Of a DNA stretch of 64,000 nt, positions 10,819-21,908 are shown in pieces (positions within the stretch are counted from its first letter, which is position 1; every line of letters begins with the position of its first letter). The notes beneath the pieces are model-generated. The model searched no databases, had not been told where the DNA came from, and saw only the letters and a list, made by a program, of their open reading frames with translations. Position numbers and translations under genes: made by a program. This stretch comes from Crambe crambe (Eukaryota; Porifera; Demospongiae; Poecilosclerida; Crambeidae), in assembly GCA_963924555.1 (NCBI GenBank), contig OZ004584.1, forward strand, positions 8,315,753 through 8,379,752. The letters are read 5' to 3'.

Positions 10819-12085
10819 TATGGAAGCCGAGAAGGGCACTTTTTTTCAAGTTGAGAGTCGGTGAGTGGCGGCGCCAAGCGGCGACAGTCGGCGACAGTCG
10901 GCGACAGGCGGCGACAGGCGGCGACAGTCGGCGACAGGCGGCGACAGTCGGCGACAGGCGGCGACAGGCGGCGACAGTCGGCGACAGGCGGCGACAGTCG
11001 GCGACAGTCGGCGACAGGCGGCGACAGTGGCGGCGACAGGCGGCGACAGTGGCGGCGACAGGCGGCGACAGGCAGAGAATGGTAGGCGGCGACTGTCGGC
11101 GACTGTCGGCGACAGGCGGCAACAGGTCAGCGACAGTCGGCGACAGGCGGCGACAGGTTAGCGACTGTCGGCGACTGTCGGCGACAGGCGGCGACAGGTC
11201 AGCGACTATCGGCGACAGGCGGCGACAGGTCAGCAACTGTCGGCGACTGTCGGCAACTGTCGGCGACTGTCGGCAACTGTCGGCGACTGTCGGCGACAGG
11301 TCAGCGACTGTCGGCGACTGTCGGCGACTGTCGGCGACAGGCGGCGACAGGTCAGCGACTATCGGCGACAGGCGGCGACAGGTCAGCGACTGTCGGCGAC
11401 TGTCGGCAACTGTCGGCGACAGTCGGCGACAGTCGGCGACAGTCTGCGACAGTTCGGCGACAGTCGGCGACAGTCGGCGACAGTCGGCGACAGTCGGCGA
11501 CAGGCGGCGACAGGCGGCGACAGTCGGCGACTGTCGGCGACTGTCGGCGACAGGCGGCAACAGGTCAGCGACAGTCGGCGACAGGCGGCGACAGGTTAGC
11601 GACTGTCGGCGACTGTCGGCGACAGGCGGCGACAGGTCAGCGACTATCGGCGACAGGCGGCGACAGGTCAGCAACTGTCGGCGACTGTCGGCAACTGTCG
11701 GCGACTGTCGGCGACAGGTCAGCGACTGTCGGCGACAGGCGGCGACAGGTCAGCGACTATCGGCGACAGGCGGCGACAGGTCAGCGACTGTCGGCGACTG
11801 TCGGCAACTGTCGGCGACAGTCGGCGACAGTCGGCGACAGTCTGCGACAGTTCGGCGACAGTCGGCGACAGTCGGCGACAGTCGGCGACAGTCGGCGACA
11901 GTCGGCGACAGTCGGCGACAGTCGGCGACAGGCGGCGACAGGCGGCGACAGGCGGCGACAGGCGGCGACAGGCGGCGACAGTCGGCGACACTCGGCGACA
12001 GGCGGCGACAGGCGGCGACAGGCGGCGACAGGCGGCGACAGGCGGAGAGTGGCAGTGCATGTTAGGAAGGTAAAGGGTCGGCAAA
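10819..12085 (+). repeat. Left terminal inverted repeat with 10-bp minisatellite
   Basis: A unique terminus of about 45 bp is followed by roughly 118 units of a 10-bp repeat, GGCGACAGTC, with variants GGCGACAGGC and GGCGACTGTC and occasional TCAGCGAC or GCAAC units. A short non-repeat inner end (about 12043-12085, ...GGTAAAGGGTCGGCAAA) follows. It matches the right TIR in reverse complement but is about twice as long. Long open frames on both strands here (RRQSATVGD-type and its reverse) are an artefact of the 10-bp period. Confidence 0.9.
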
Positions 12086-12093
12086 GACATTAG

Positions 12094-12275
12094 TATGGAA
12101 GCCGAGAAGGGCAATTTCCGCGCAGAATCTCCGTAGTGAAAGTTCCGCACTGAAGACTCCGCACTGAAGGATCCGCACTGAAAAAGTTCCGCACTGAAGA
12201 TTCCGCACTGAAAAATTTCCGCACTGAAGAGATTCCGCACTGAAAAATCTCCCGCAGTGAAATCTCCGCAGGAAA
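12094..12275 (+). repeat. Internal second element terminus with CCGCACTGAA subterminal repeats
   Basis: TATGGAAGCCGAGAAGGGCA at 12094-12113 repeats the outer terminus exactly. What follows is not the GGCGACAG minisatellite but about nine copies of a short TTCCGCACTGAA-type repeat with variable spacing. This looks like the left end of a sister element that shares terminal bases but has different subterminal repeats. I found no matching right end inside the window. Confidence 0.7.
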
Positions 12276-12296
12276 AAATCATTAAATTTTGTCTCT

Positions 12297-12306
12297 TGCG
12301 CATGCG
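12297..12306. promoter_or_regulatory. NRF1-like palindrome upstream of integrase A
   Basis: TGCGCATGCG lies 72 bp before the integrase A start codon. The same kind of site lies just upstream of the intact kinase (15011) and of genes X (28031) and Y (42091). Confidence 0.5.
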
Positions 12307-12377
12307 TACTGCATACTGGTACGTACGTATGGTGTGTGCTATCCTTTTTAACGCCCAACCACGTGGAACTTGTGAAC

Positions 12378-14226
12378 ATGGACGGTAGGTAATATTTCCT
12401 ATGATAATGGTTTATTAACAACTTTAAAAAGATATTTTAGTCGAGCTATTTGAAAGTTGGAGGCCATATAAAGTGTTACGTGAAATATTGAAGGCCAAGT
12501 ATGGCATCAATAAAAGGTATAATATATTATAGTTTGCTAGTTATTATAGTTTGCTAGAGCCTACTTTCTAGCTTAGCTACTAGCTACATCTTTTCAGTGT
12601 AAGATGGCTGAAGTATCAGTTTAAAAGATTAGGCTTAAAGAGAAGAAAGCCTGACCCTCCAGAGCAGCTGATAAAAAGAATAATTCAGGTCTATAATACT
12701 GTAGCTATAATATAACAGCATAATTATTGCTAGTTTGTCTTTTGAATTGTAGGATGAACTGAAAACTTCCAACTCACTATTAGGCTACAGAGCTATGTGG
12801 AAGCTTTTAAGAGATAAGTATGGATTTGAAGCTAGGAGGTGTGTCAAGTACTGAGCTTAACTAGTATAATTAGTAGCTAACTAGATGCTTTAGGGACACA
12901 GTAATGAAAATTTTGAAATCAGTGGATGCAATTGGCAATGAGCGAAGAAAGAAAAATAAGCTTAAACGAAGGATATACAAGAGTAAAGTAACTTTTTGTT
13001 ATTGACTATGATATTATCAGTAGCTATTAGCTATAATAATACTTAGGGACCAAATCACATCTGGCACATCGATGGGTATGATAAATTGACACCTTATGGA
13101 GTCACTATTCATGGCTGCATTGACGGGTATGTGCATGATATCACTGGTTTATGGTGCAGCTTAACGTTTTTAATTGTGGCAGATTTTCAAGGAAAATAAT
13201 GTGGCTGAAGGTCGCACCTTCAAACAGCAATCCAAAACAAATTTGCTACTATTTTTTGGATAAATTAGAAGAATTATCTGGTATAGAAATCATGCTAGCA
13301 TGTAGTAAGCTAGAGAGAGAACTTAATAATTATTGTGATTACTTTCTGTATAGGGTGTCCAGCTGTTGTAAGGTCTGATTATGGCACTGAAAACTGTAGT
13401 ATAGCTGCAGTGCAAATTGGCCTACGGTATCATCATGATGATGATTTAGCAGGAGGAAAAAGCTACATCTACGGGCCATCAAAGCATAATATTGTAAACT
13501 ATTTTGAATAATTAATAGCTGTGATTAGCTACCAAAATATATACCGGTAATTATAGAGAATAGAAGGGTGGTGGTCTCAGCTAAGAAGAGGAAAAACAGA
13601 GTGGTGGATCAAGTTGTTCAAAGTACATAGCTTCAGTTTCTAGTGTTAGCTATATTTACTATTCTTGCATGCAGACTCTTGAAGAAGATGGAGAACTAGA
13701 CCGCAGAGACCCTTTTCAAAGGTGCAGCTGCATGTGGATACATAGCTAATACCGATATGATGTATCATTATGTACAGGTATTGCTTACTCTATTCAAGTG
13801 TACCGCTAATCAAGAGAGAATTAGCTGAATTTATTGAATACTGGAACTCTCACTTGATTCGCAAGAATAAAATGAGCCAATCACCTAGCGGTGTTCCTAA
13901 TGAAATGCATGAACTTCCTTCTTTATATGGTAATTAGCTAACAACATAATTATAACGAAATAAGCCTTTTGTATCACCTAGGTGCATCTGACCAGCTAAA
14001 ACTGTTCGATAGTAGACTTTGGATAGAGGCAATGACCCATGAAAGTGAACCACCTACTGAATTCTTACCAAATGGGTTTGAGGAGTGGGCAGATTATATT
14101 CTACGCCATGATTTCAACATAACAAGAAATGCTATTGCTGCTCCTATTGTTCGAGACATTTACCGCTACCTTAGCCACCAGGACCCCCCTTCACTTTCAA
14201 GCAATTCATCATCAGAGACTGAGTAA
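12378..14226 (+). CDS. Integrase A: DDE integrase/transposase of the element (12 exons, 393 aa)
   Basis: Exons: 12378-12384, 12441-12516, 12598-12688, 12753-12838, 12894-12987, 13047-13126, 13183-13280, 13354-13493, 13557-13622, 13675-13721, 13778-13929 and 13982-14226. They total 1182 nt (393 codons plus stop) with all phases matching. The N-terminal third is basic and helical (LKRRKPDPPEQL), probably DNA-binding. The catalytic core has HIDGYDKL (first D), RSDYGTEN (second D) and RIEGWW (E), so the triad is present. After the core comes a helical region, a conserved LWIEAM segment and an acidic Ser-rich end. It should cut and join the TATGGAAGCC ends in the nucleus. It looks functional. The gene converges on the truncated kinase at 14281. 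Confidence 0.85.
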
Positions 14227-14280
14227 TGGCAATGTTGTAAAGATATAGAATAACTATAGTCACAGCTAAAATTAATGTCT

Positions 14281-14925
14281 TCAAGGATTCATCGTATCAC
14301 CATCAAAATAACAGAACATTGAAACCACCTGAAATGAAATAATGTGCATGTAGCTATAGCTAGGTAAGACTCCAAATAGTACAGCATACCTCTGCAGAAG
14401 AGGGTCTCTTACTATGGCAACGTAGACATTCTTTCATAATATCATAGAAATTTACGCAATCTTTGTCATCCACTTCACACCTTGGATCTTGGATTTTCTT
14501 AAACCCATCGAAACAGCTTATATCATCTTGAACATGATCAATCTGTGGGCAAATGCTATGCTAATAAACATGTACTGCCAGTAATCATACTATAGTACTC
14601 ACTAATTTCTTATCAGCTCTGCTATCATCGTATGCATGCTGTGAGGTAAATGTCTCCAGCATCACCTTAGTGGATAATAACAGTATGAACAGTTAAGTGA
14701 AGTTCTATGATGTTCTTAAGGGAACTTACAATACCATAGCTATATACATCACTTCTATCACTGAAATGCCCACATGTTACCTCTGAAGGAAAGTACCCCT
14801 CAGTGTGGACTATTGATTTTAGCTAGGTTAGAACTATACTAGAACAGTCACTAGCTAGCTCTTCAAAGCTTACTTCTCTAAAGTCCTTTCCAAATCTGAG
14901 CACAATTTCAAAAATCAAGCAATGC
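14281..14925 (-). pseudogene. Truncated IRAK-like kinase, C-terminal lobe only
   Basis: Minus-strand exons encode a partial activation segment with HTEGYFPSEV, then FSDRSDVYSYGI (the conserved D and G of subdomain IX), HVQDDI, and ECLRCHSKRPSSAE near the end. A last exon stops at 14281. The order and splice points match the intact kinase at 15045-18336 (HTEGYFP vs RTEGYYP, SDRSDVYS in both), but the sequence is clearly divergent. Homology stops near 14925, around the DFG region, so the ATP-binding lobe and catalytic loop are missing. With integrase A it forms one convergent integrase-kinase pair. Confidence 0.8.
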
Positions 14926-15010
14926 GCATGCGTAGCAGTCGGACGCCTGATGACCAATTTTTGCAAGATTCCCTAAAACCTCTGTAGTGTCTACATCACC
15001 CGTAAATGTG

Positions 15011-15020
15011 GCGCATGCGC
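15011..15020. promoter_or_regulatory. NRF1-like palindrome at the kinase promoter
   Basis: GCGCATGCGC is a perfect palindrome 25 bp before the first plausible start codon (15045). A second near-copy, TGCGCATGCG, is at 14923-14932, at the edge of the truncated kinase. Confidence 0.5.
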
Positions 15021-15044
15021 AAGCAGCCTACCAATTCCACGAGA

Positions 15045-18000
15045 ATGGAATCCAGGATTCAGATGTCTAAATCATTTAGAGCTATCGGTAGCTCCGATAT
15101 GATCATTGAATTGAAGAAAATCATCCACCACCTGCAAGGAATATCTACAGGGAGAGTAAGTCTAGCCAGGACTTTAGCCAACAATTCATTATAGGTACTG
15201 TTTTCAATGAAGATTTCATCACAACTTCACAATAGATGGCTGAAGGGAAACTGTAGAACTAAACGTATGTATGTATATGTACGTATGTATGTATGTATGT
15301 ATGTACATATGTATTGCTTACGATTTACTATTAGAGGAACTGGCACTTCGTTCACACTGCATATACTGTATAAGCAACGAAACTACTTTAGCATTCATGG
15401 AAGAACTTGCAAAGGAGTTTTGCAAAGATAGCATGAAGGTAAAGCATGCAGAATTGCTTACCAATATCATTTGTGTATAAACAGACATATAGTTATGTAA
15501 TGAGTGTTCTCATGCCAGAAGCTGTGCGGATACTAGTAAGAAACAAGTATAAGATAAATGATGAAGAGGTAAAATATGAGTATTATTACAGCCCTCATAT
15601 ATAGTTTATATAATAATAGGCTATGGCTGTGATGTTTACCTTTGTGCCATCCTCTGCATCTAGCTCTAATGATGCTGATAGCAAAGATGGTGAGACATTC
15701 ATAAAATCAACCACATGCATGCAGCTAGTTAGCATAATTAACTACGTGAATTGTTCGCTGAGTCAGCAATATTTCTGCTCCTGAGCTAGCTACGGCGGAT
15801 CGAGATAGCTAATGGCTTCTATAAAGAAAGCAAGACTATTGAAATTAAATGATGAAATGCAACATCTTATTACAGATTTGCTTGGAGAGAAGTCAGCAAG
15901 TACTACAGGAATACCAGGTAGTTAGTGACTGCAAAATTAGATTTTTTAGCTAAGTCCATGGTTTTAGATTTAAGTCCAAGGGACATTATTCAGCGAGGAA
16001 AGTTGTTACACAAATCAATGAAAAAAGGTACTAAAAGTTGTGGAAGCAGCAACCTAATCCCAGTAAGTGAATCATATTTTATCTCCGTAGTTTGCTATAG
16101 GTATAGCTTTTGCATTTTTTTCTCTCCAGATAACAGTATCATTAATGATTAAAACAAAAAAAGGATTGTTTGCAAAGGATGGCACTCCAGTGGAATTTAC
16201 CGTTGATCGTTATTCAACATACAATGATTTGATGTCTAAGTGTAGTGATGCCTTGGCCATGCCTCCAATAGCCACTGGCATGAACCGATCTCTGTTCACT
16301 TCAGGAGGGGCTTTAATCAAAGAAAATCCTGACTGGATCTTAGACATATACTTAAAACAAGTGAAAAAAGGCTCCATCAAAATTGGAATTGGAGATATGA
16401 AGGTTAGAAGGTGCATATGGTATGGTATATAACCTCAGAGGAATGATGGAAGGTGCATGCTTGTACTCTATAGGTTTCTATAGCAGAGAAAACCAGAATG
16501 AGTGTCACTTCATTTCCAAGTGAGCTCACATTTTTCATTAGTTTATTACTACTGATCCCAGCATTGATACAGGTAGTGGCTATTCTACTGATGCAGCTAT
16601 GCATGGTACTTCAAAAGGCTTTAGCGTGGTATCATCAGCTGACAATCCTCTTACCATTGTATCTTCTGAAGACAGTGATGAAGATGTTTTCCTCCCACCC
16701 CGTAAAAAGAAATATATACCACCTCCAATTCATCGAGAGTCTAGACAACCAATATTGAAGCCAGTAGCAAGTTTGTTCTAATTATAACACTTTATGATGG
16801 ATATTAGCTATGAGTATAAATTTCTTATCACCAGATCAGTGTATGGAGTTTTGCGCGACGGAACTAGCAGAGGCTACCAGGAATTATTGCAGAAAAACTA
16901 TACTTGGCAAGGGTGGGTATGGAGTAGTATACAAGGGAACGCTTCGTTATAGTGCTGTTGCCATTAAAGTGCTAACTCCAGTGAGTATAATACAATTATT
17001 GTTTCTATCATGTTCTAACTTGTCTTTATAATTATAGGAAGGTAAGGCTGCTCTTTTACGAGAGAAGACAGTCGATCAGTTTCAGGCCGAAGTTTCAGCC
17101 TTGAACCGGTACTAACAATGTGTGCAGTGCTGTTTGCAAATTGTAGTCATCATTAACTTCTTTAATAATAGTTTCCGGCACCCTAATATTTTACAGCTCT
17201 TCGGGTATTGTTCAAAACCTACTGCTATGGTCTTTGAATTTATGACCAATGGAAGTCTTTACCAAAAACTCCATGAGGTATTTTTTTAATGTACAAATTA
17301 GGTGTTATTTATAACTATAGCTTTTAGGAGAGAAATGTGGCACTGACATGGGAGAGGCGGAAGTCTATCATTTTAGATTCCTGTCGGGGAATGGTGTATT
17401 TGCACACTGCTACCCCTCCTACAGTTCACCAGGATATCAAATCGTTAATGAATAAGTTTTAATTTGACTATAATTTTATAATCATATTACTACAGGGCTA
17501 ATATATTATTGGATGAAACTTATAAAGCTAAATTAGGAGATTTTGGATTTGCCATCGAGATGCCACATGTATCTGGTGGTCGAACTATGTTTACTTCTAA
17601 TTTTACCGTCAGAACAGAAGGCTACTACCCCCCAGAAATTAGCATGGGCAAATATTCTGATCGTAGTGATGTCTATTCATTTGGAGTGGCAAGTTTTTAA
17701 ACTATTTTTTTAAACTAGATATGTTTACGGAGGTAGAGCCATTGCTAATAGGTAGTGTGGGAATAGGTGGGTACATTAGTTGTATGGTTTATACAACTAC
17801 ATGGATTGTGTATAGGAATAGGACATGTATCAGGTTTCTTGGTCTAGCTAAACAGTGAAAAATATGCGTACTACTAGTTACTGCATGATATAGTCGTTGC
17901 CTATCATGCAAAGGGAATAATTCATGAGTCGTGTATAATTATGGTGATATTGTAGGTAGTGCTTGAAGTTTGGAGTGGCTTGAAGGCATATGACCCTAAG

Positions 18001-18336
18001 CGAAGTGATCCCAAACTTGTAAGATCTTTGACATGTGAACATTTCCTTTTGTTATTGGCTAAAAATTCTTAAGGTTGAATACGTTCAAGATGATATGAAA
18101 GATGATGAGGCTTTTCAGAAAATATTTGATGGTTTCCTCAAAAAACCCATGCATATTGAAGAAACAGCTGGAAAATATTTTAATGTTGTGTCTGCCTGTC
18201 TTAAGAAACACAGCACCAGGCCACCAGCTGTTGAGGTCAGTATAGATTCAAGCACTTTGAGTACAGAGGAAGTGGGTTTCTACATACTAAATTTAAATAT
18301 CCTATATTATTGCAGGTATTGAAATTACTAGAATGA
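15045..18336 (+). CDS. IRAK/Pelle-like protein kinase carried by the transposon
   Basis: Multi-exon gene; the kinase domain (about 16831-18336) is well supported and the N-terminal exons less so. I start it at 15045 because of the NRF1-like site just upstream. A later ATG at 15812 (MASIKKARLLKLND) is the alternative. The N-terminal part is unrecognised; a middle segment (16138-16400) may be a small beta-rich domain, followed by an acidic/basic linker. The kinase has the glycine loop GKGGYGVVYKG, VAIK lysine, FRHPNI, catalytic loop HQDIKSANILLDE, GDFGFA, SDRSDVYSFG and a C-lobe ending VLKLLE. Lysine, catalytic Asp, Asn and DFG are all present, so it is probably active. The usual HRD arginine is Gln. 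In animals this family relays Toll/IL-1 signals; here it rides on a mobile element. Confidence 0.75.
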
Positions 18337-19211
18337 ACAAACTGATCATTTCTCATCTTTGCTTTATTTTTAGTTATCAGTCCATTCTCCATGAATGTTT
18401 CACTGACCCATAACCTCCACCATGTAACTGCATCCATGCACTTCTGTATAATGTGCTTTTTGCTGCCTCATGCTCAGCATGTAGTAAATGTAGGCATATA
18501 GCATATCACTAATTTCTTTTTGTATAGGTAATACAGTAGTTTGCAGAACAGTTGTCATGCATCAGGCAGGGATAGGTGGTGGCTTTGAAGTATTTGTGGC
18601 TGGGGAACAATAAAATGTTTTCATAGCCCTATTGTTCTTAGCCACTAGCTACTGCAGAGCCGCTGCCTATCTCTGCCTTATGCATGACAACTGTTCTGCA
18701 AACTACTGTAGTTATAAATCCATACTGCCTATTTTACAGCTGACTGGTAATTGTTTACATAGGTACATGCAAGTCTAGAAGGTAACTATGTAACTAGTTG
18801 TATCTAAGCAACCTATTGACGTCTTAGTAAGGTAACTATGCAGCTGCGCGTGCAGTAATAACCATAACCTTCAATTAGACCTGTACTTCACACCAACTGT
18901 CCAGTCTTTGAAATGGCCACAAAGTGTACCTACAGCTGATGGCTTTCCTTTGATGTAGGCTATTTTGCATGTATGCTGCTGAGCTATATTTAAGAAGCTT
19001 CATGATCCTAGCAATACTCTTAGCCATCTGCTGCTGAGGTATGCATGTGTACAGTAGTAGGTATAAAGTTATTAGTGAACTCAATCTTATCAAATTAATT
19101 TGACTGGCCACAAAGTATTACAACACAATATATATCGCATGCATTCTTTCACAGAAAATGTATTTAATCTTGGGTGTAATTAACTAAATACAAATATATA
19201 TCTTTACAACA
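18337..19211. other. Spacer between convergent kinase and integrase B
   Basis: Apart from a small TA-flanked inverted-repeat element (18534-18708) I see no gene. The segment separates the 3' ends of the intact kinase (+) and integrase B (-) and probably holds both polyadenylation sites. Confidence 0.5.
18534..18708. mobile_element. 175-bp MITE with TA target duplication
   Basis: Inverted ends of about 28 bp begin CAGTAGTTTGCAGAACAGTT and are flanked by TA on both sides, the pattern of a Tc1/mariner-type miniature element. It is nested in the larger transposon and has no coding capacity. Confidence 0.75.
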
Positions 19212-21126
19212 TTATGGTGTTATATCTTCTTGTGTAAGACCGATTTCATCTAAAACTGCATCAGACCAGTCCTTGAATTCATCAGAAAAAAATTTCCCAG
19301 GTGACTCAGATTCATTTATCATCGCATTTATCCACACTAATGAATCTATTGGTTTTGAATAATCTGTTGTTCCTATTAAGAGTATTATGGTAACTCTATA
19401 GCTATAAATAAATCTATGATTTTGGCTAACCATGTAATGATGGATAGGTATACAGCTCATTTGGAACACCACATGGGGAATCAGACAATCTATTTTGTCT
19501 TATAAGGTGAGAGTTCCAATTCTTGACAAATTCAGATAAATCTTGAAGTAAAGGGAAGTACATAGTGTATGCCAGACAGCTCCTATTATCATATTATGTC
19601 TTACTGTGATGCTTACACTTGATTAAACTTACATATGGAATCCATCATGAGAATTAAAATGCCCTTCATCAGAGAGAGACTATAATATACATGTAATAAT
19701 GAATATAAGGTTTTTAATTATTGAATGATTAATTACTTTGAAGAGATCAATCCACCAATGTGTCTTTCTTCTTCTTAATTGGGACCACCAGGCTTCAATT
19801 CTCTGTGGAGTTATATTCAGTATAGCTATACACGTGCATGTAGCTAGCTATTATGTTCCTTACAATGTTATGTTTGGAAGGCCCATATATAAAGCTTTTT
19901 TCCCTCGCCATTGAATCATCATGGTAATACCTAAATGCTATGTGTATAGCAGCTAAATTTGAATTTTCAGTTCCATAATCACATCTAAGCACAGATGGAC
20001 ATGCTATCAAGAATAATTATAATAACAGTAATTATACAAAATTAGCATTCATGTTGCATAGCTATACCTGCTAACTTTTCTACCCTCTCCAAGTAGTACC
20101 TTGCAATTATTTTAGGATTGTGATTGGACGGGGCTAGCTGAAGCCACAATATTTTCCTAGAATAACTGTAATGACATTTTAGTAGCTGGTAGCTATTTAT
20201 TTATCATCACAGCTAGCATACCCATCGATGCACCCATGTAAAGTGAAACCGAAAGGGCTCAATTTATCATAACCATCAATGTGCCAGAGGAAGTTAGGTC
20301 CCTATGCAGGTGATAATGCTAGTCAATAATATATGCATCTGCCAATTAATGTACCTTTGATCTATAAATTCTTCTCTTCAGTCTTTTTTTTTCGACTTCT
20401 TTGACAGCCAGTTGGGTCCTCTTCCTTCATAAGTTTCATTAAAGTGTCCCTAATTAAGTAACAGTTATACCTAGAGGGCTTTACAGATATATTGCCTGAT
20501 GCATTAGGACAAGACAAACTGTATTGGGTTTCCTAACCACATCCTAGGTAATATGAATAGTATATCGCTCCTCCCTTATTGGCTCAGTCTATATAAACAA
20601 CAAGTCTGCTGTATGGCATATTAGAAGTAGGGTACTTTGATCTTAACCAGCAACTTAGCTCATTGAATAATGTATCAGTCATTACATACCTTCGAACAAG
20701 GAGATGATACTTTGATCTTAAATGTTGCCACATTAAGCGATATCCAAGTAAGCTGTTTGATGTTGCTAGTTCAATCTAGCAAGATATGGCCTGCTCATTA
20801 AATTATTGTGCTTCCTACTTGCAATCAAAATACCTTCAATATGGAACGGATATGGGATTCTGGGGGATCAGGCTGTCTTCTTGATAAATTAAGACGTTTA
20901 AACTGATTCTTCAACCATTTCAAGCTGGAATTTCAATAACTTCATACCTTAATTGGCATAAGCTACTAACAGTTACCTTTTGATAACTCCATGTCTCTCT
21001 TTTAAAATAGCTAGTAGTACCTTATAAGGTCTCCATGTATAAAATAACTCGATCAGAAGGTCTTATATTATGCCAAAACTACATGTATAAAAAAATTTTA
21101 GTTCCATAATTTAGCTTACCGTCCAT
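19212..21126 (-). CDS. Integrase B: second, divergent DDE integrase, with one frameshift
   Basis: The exon-by-exon layout matches integrase A, starting with the same 7-nt first exon (ATG at 21126, then donor GTAAGC) and ending EDITP-stop. Motifs: HIDGYDKL near 20270, RCDYGTEN near 19975 and RIEAWW near 19795, so the DDE triad is intact. Proteins A and B are clearly different throughout, so this is not a recent copy. In the fifth exon a run of nine A (20384-20392 as T on the plus strand) puts the frame off by one relative to A and leads to an early stop. This may be inactivation or a homopolymer sequencing error. If real, only integrase A is functional. Confidence 0.75.
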
Positions 21127-21908
21127 CTTCCTGATGAGATTACGTGATGACTGATGAGGTTAACTGCTGTCCGGACGCACGCGCGTACGTAATAATGATC
21201 TCGCGCGCGCATACCTGATCTGAATTTCCTCCCTCATGCAGTCTCACCTGATCCCTGTTTTAATTAGCATATGCCCTTTGGGCTTTACATTGCTAAGATT
21301 GATATTGATCTTGATATTGATAATGCATGCATGCATGTGGTTCGTCTAAGGCGCTTATACCAGCCAAAGACATAGCTGACAAGGGGAACCTTCGTCCTAA
21401 CAACTACACTATGGCAACACTATAGTGGCTAGGAAATTCTGGGGCGAGTGCGCAGAGAACAAACTAATTAAAGTAATGAACAAAGTGACAAAATGAAATA
21501 AACAAAATGAAAAGCCCAAGGGCTACAAGGAAAATAATGATTTAGCTATTTACAATAAATAACAATGAAATACAAAACAAGGGGGAGGGTTGCCATAAAG
21601 AGTCAGGAGTAGTAAAGCAGCTAGGTCTCGGAAGGAGTGCCAGTAGTTCACCCAGTTATCATATCCCCTACAACCACATAACATTCAGAGCATATCATAT
21701 ACGTTAGTCCTTCACTACTTATCATAGTTATAGCTATTCATTCATTATCTGTGGGGTCTGCGTGAACAAGTACCTTACCAACTCCCTAGCTATGAGCCAA
21801 TATAGGAGTAACTATGTAGCTAGCTATTATTATTATGTAGAAAATGCAAGTTTTTAAGTATGAGAGAAGTGAGTTGATGGTCAAGTTGCCAAAATAGTAA
21901 TAATAACT
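21127..21908. other. Inner flank of the right end, with a possible small insertion
   Basis: No gene is visible. CpG-containing alternating purine-pyrimidine stretches (about 21177-21215) may serve as the integrase B promoter region. Between about 21271 and 21530 the two ends carry GCCCTTTGGGCTTTACATT and, inverted, a near match (CCCAAGGGCT), suggesting a roughly 260-bp inverted-repeat insertion; this is tentative. Confidence 0.4.

Noticed and set aside
10691-12303. Very long ORFs on both strands (up to 444 codons) with RRQSATVGD / RRLSPTVAD repeats
   Set aside because: They result from the 10-bp minisatellite of the TIRs: three units make ten codons, so all frames without a stop stay open. 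They occur on both strands and in both TIRs.
15271-15310. MYVCMYVCMYVC-type peptide
   Set aside because: This is translation of a (GTAT)n microsatellite within the kinase N-terminal introns.
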